DNA of 22,981 nt from assembly GCA_022566355.1 (NCBI GenBank), contig JADFJB010000079.1, forward strand, positions 1-22,981, read 5' to 3'. How positions within the stretch are numbered: position 1 is the first letter of the stretch; each line of letters starts with the position of its first letter. The DNA is from a candidate division KSB1 bacterium (GTDB taxonomy: Bacteria; Zhuqueibacterota; JdFR-76; DREG01). The notes beneath the pieces are model-generated. The model had not been told where the DNA came from. It worked only from the letters and a program-made list of their open reading frames with translations, and did not search any database. This document shows positions 22,863 to 22,981 of this stretch, in pieces. Made by a program: the position numbers and the translations under genes.

Positions 22863-22981
22863 ATGTCTACTCGACAACTCATATCATTCACCGGTCTTCG
22901 AAGGCTCACCTGTGTGGTCGTTTTGCTTTTAGGAGGCCTTTTAAATGTCGCGTTGTTTTCCCAGGAAACGGACAATGTGAA
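22863..22981 (+). CDS. Start of a secreted protein gene (39 residues; continues past the window)
   Basis: The ATG at 22863 has GAAGGAG about eight bases upstream. The first 34 residues form a signal peptide: a basic start (MSTRQLISFTGLRR), the hydrophobic CVVVLLLGGLLNVALFS, then QETDNV where mature protein begins. The frame is open to the window end. Nothing further can be said about function; it lies directly after the intron and may have shared a leader with the T9SS protein gene before insertion. Confidence 0.7.
   Translation, partial: MSTRQLISFTGLRRLTCVVVLLLGGLLNVALFSQETDNV

Overview
The window is about 23 kb of AT-rich bacterial DNA. A T9SS-type C-terminal sorting domain, VCBS/FG-GAP and YCF48-like repeats, a PEGA protein, a DUF1207 protein, an S23/IVP four-helix-bundle gene and tyrosine (homogentisate) catabolism point to the FCB superphylum (Bacteroidota, Ignavibacteriota, Calditrichota or KSB1-like). 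The exact lineage cannot be fixed from the sequence. Nearly everything from 1 to 12261 is on the minus strand, and most of the rest is on plus, apart from the sigma/anti-sigma pair.

Region 1 (1-4214, minus) is a homogentisate catabolic operon: homogentisate 1,2-dioxygenase, fumarylacetoacetase, a flavin-reductase-family protein of unknown role, and acetoacetyl-CoA synthetase (cut by the window edge). Together these would take the tyrosine/phenylalanine ring to fumarate and acetoacetyl-CoA. No maleylacetoacetate isomerase is seen. Region 2 (4372-12261, minus) is a run of mostly separate housekeeping or accessory genes: a GH113-like glycosidase coupled to a DUF1289 protein, an SCP2 protein, a Tat-exported sulfite-oxidase-family enzyme, an SDR dehydrogenase followed by a 50-codon remnant of a ThDP enzyme, a CNNM/CBS membrane protein, an S23/IVP gene whose 5' end is tandemly duplicated, a DUF4442 thioesterase-like protein, a membrane-anchored rhodanese and a PEGA protein.

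Region 3 (12518-18699) holds a PLP-dependent trans-sulfuration enzyme, a DUF1207 gene split by a -1 frame change exactly at a CCCAAAA heptamer, and an ECF sigma/anti-sigma pair divergent from a 731-residue VIT-vWA protein. The pair may control the VIT-vWA gene.

Region 4 (18700-22981) looks plastic. A repeat-bearing 540-base gap precedes a short YCF48/VCBS protein that stops inside its third repeat, an intact T9SS-CTD protein, and then a group II intron of about 1.9 kb. The intron's reverse transcriptase/maturase is broken by a GC-rich palindromic segment between the RT4 and YADD motifs. A new secreted-protein gene starts just after the intron.

I see no CRISPR array, tRNA, rRNA or clear defence system. 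The points most worth checking are the DUF1207 frame change, the S23 tandem duplication with microhomology, the ThDP-enzyme remnant, the palindrome-disrupted intron RT and the rhodanese gene lacking a normal start codon.
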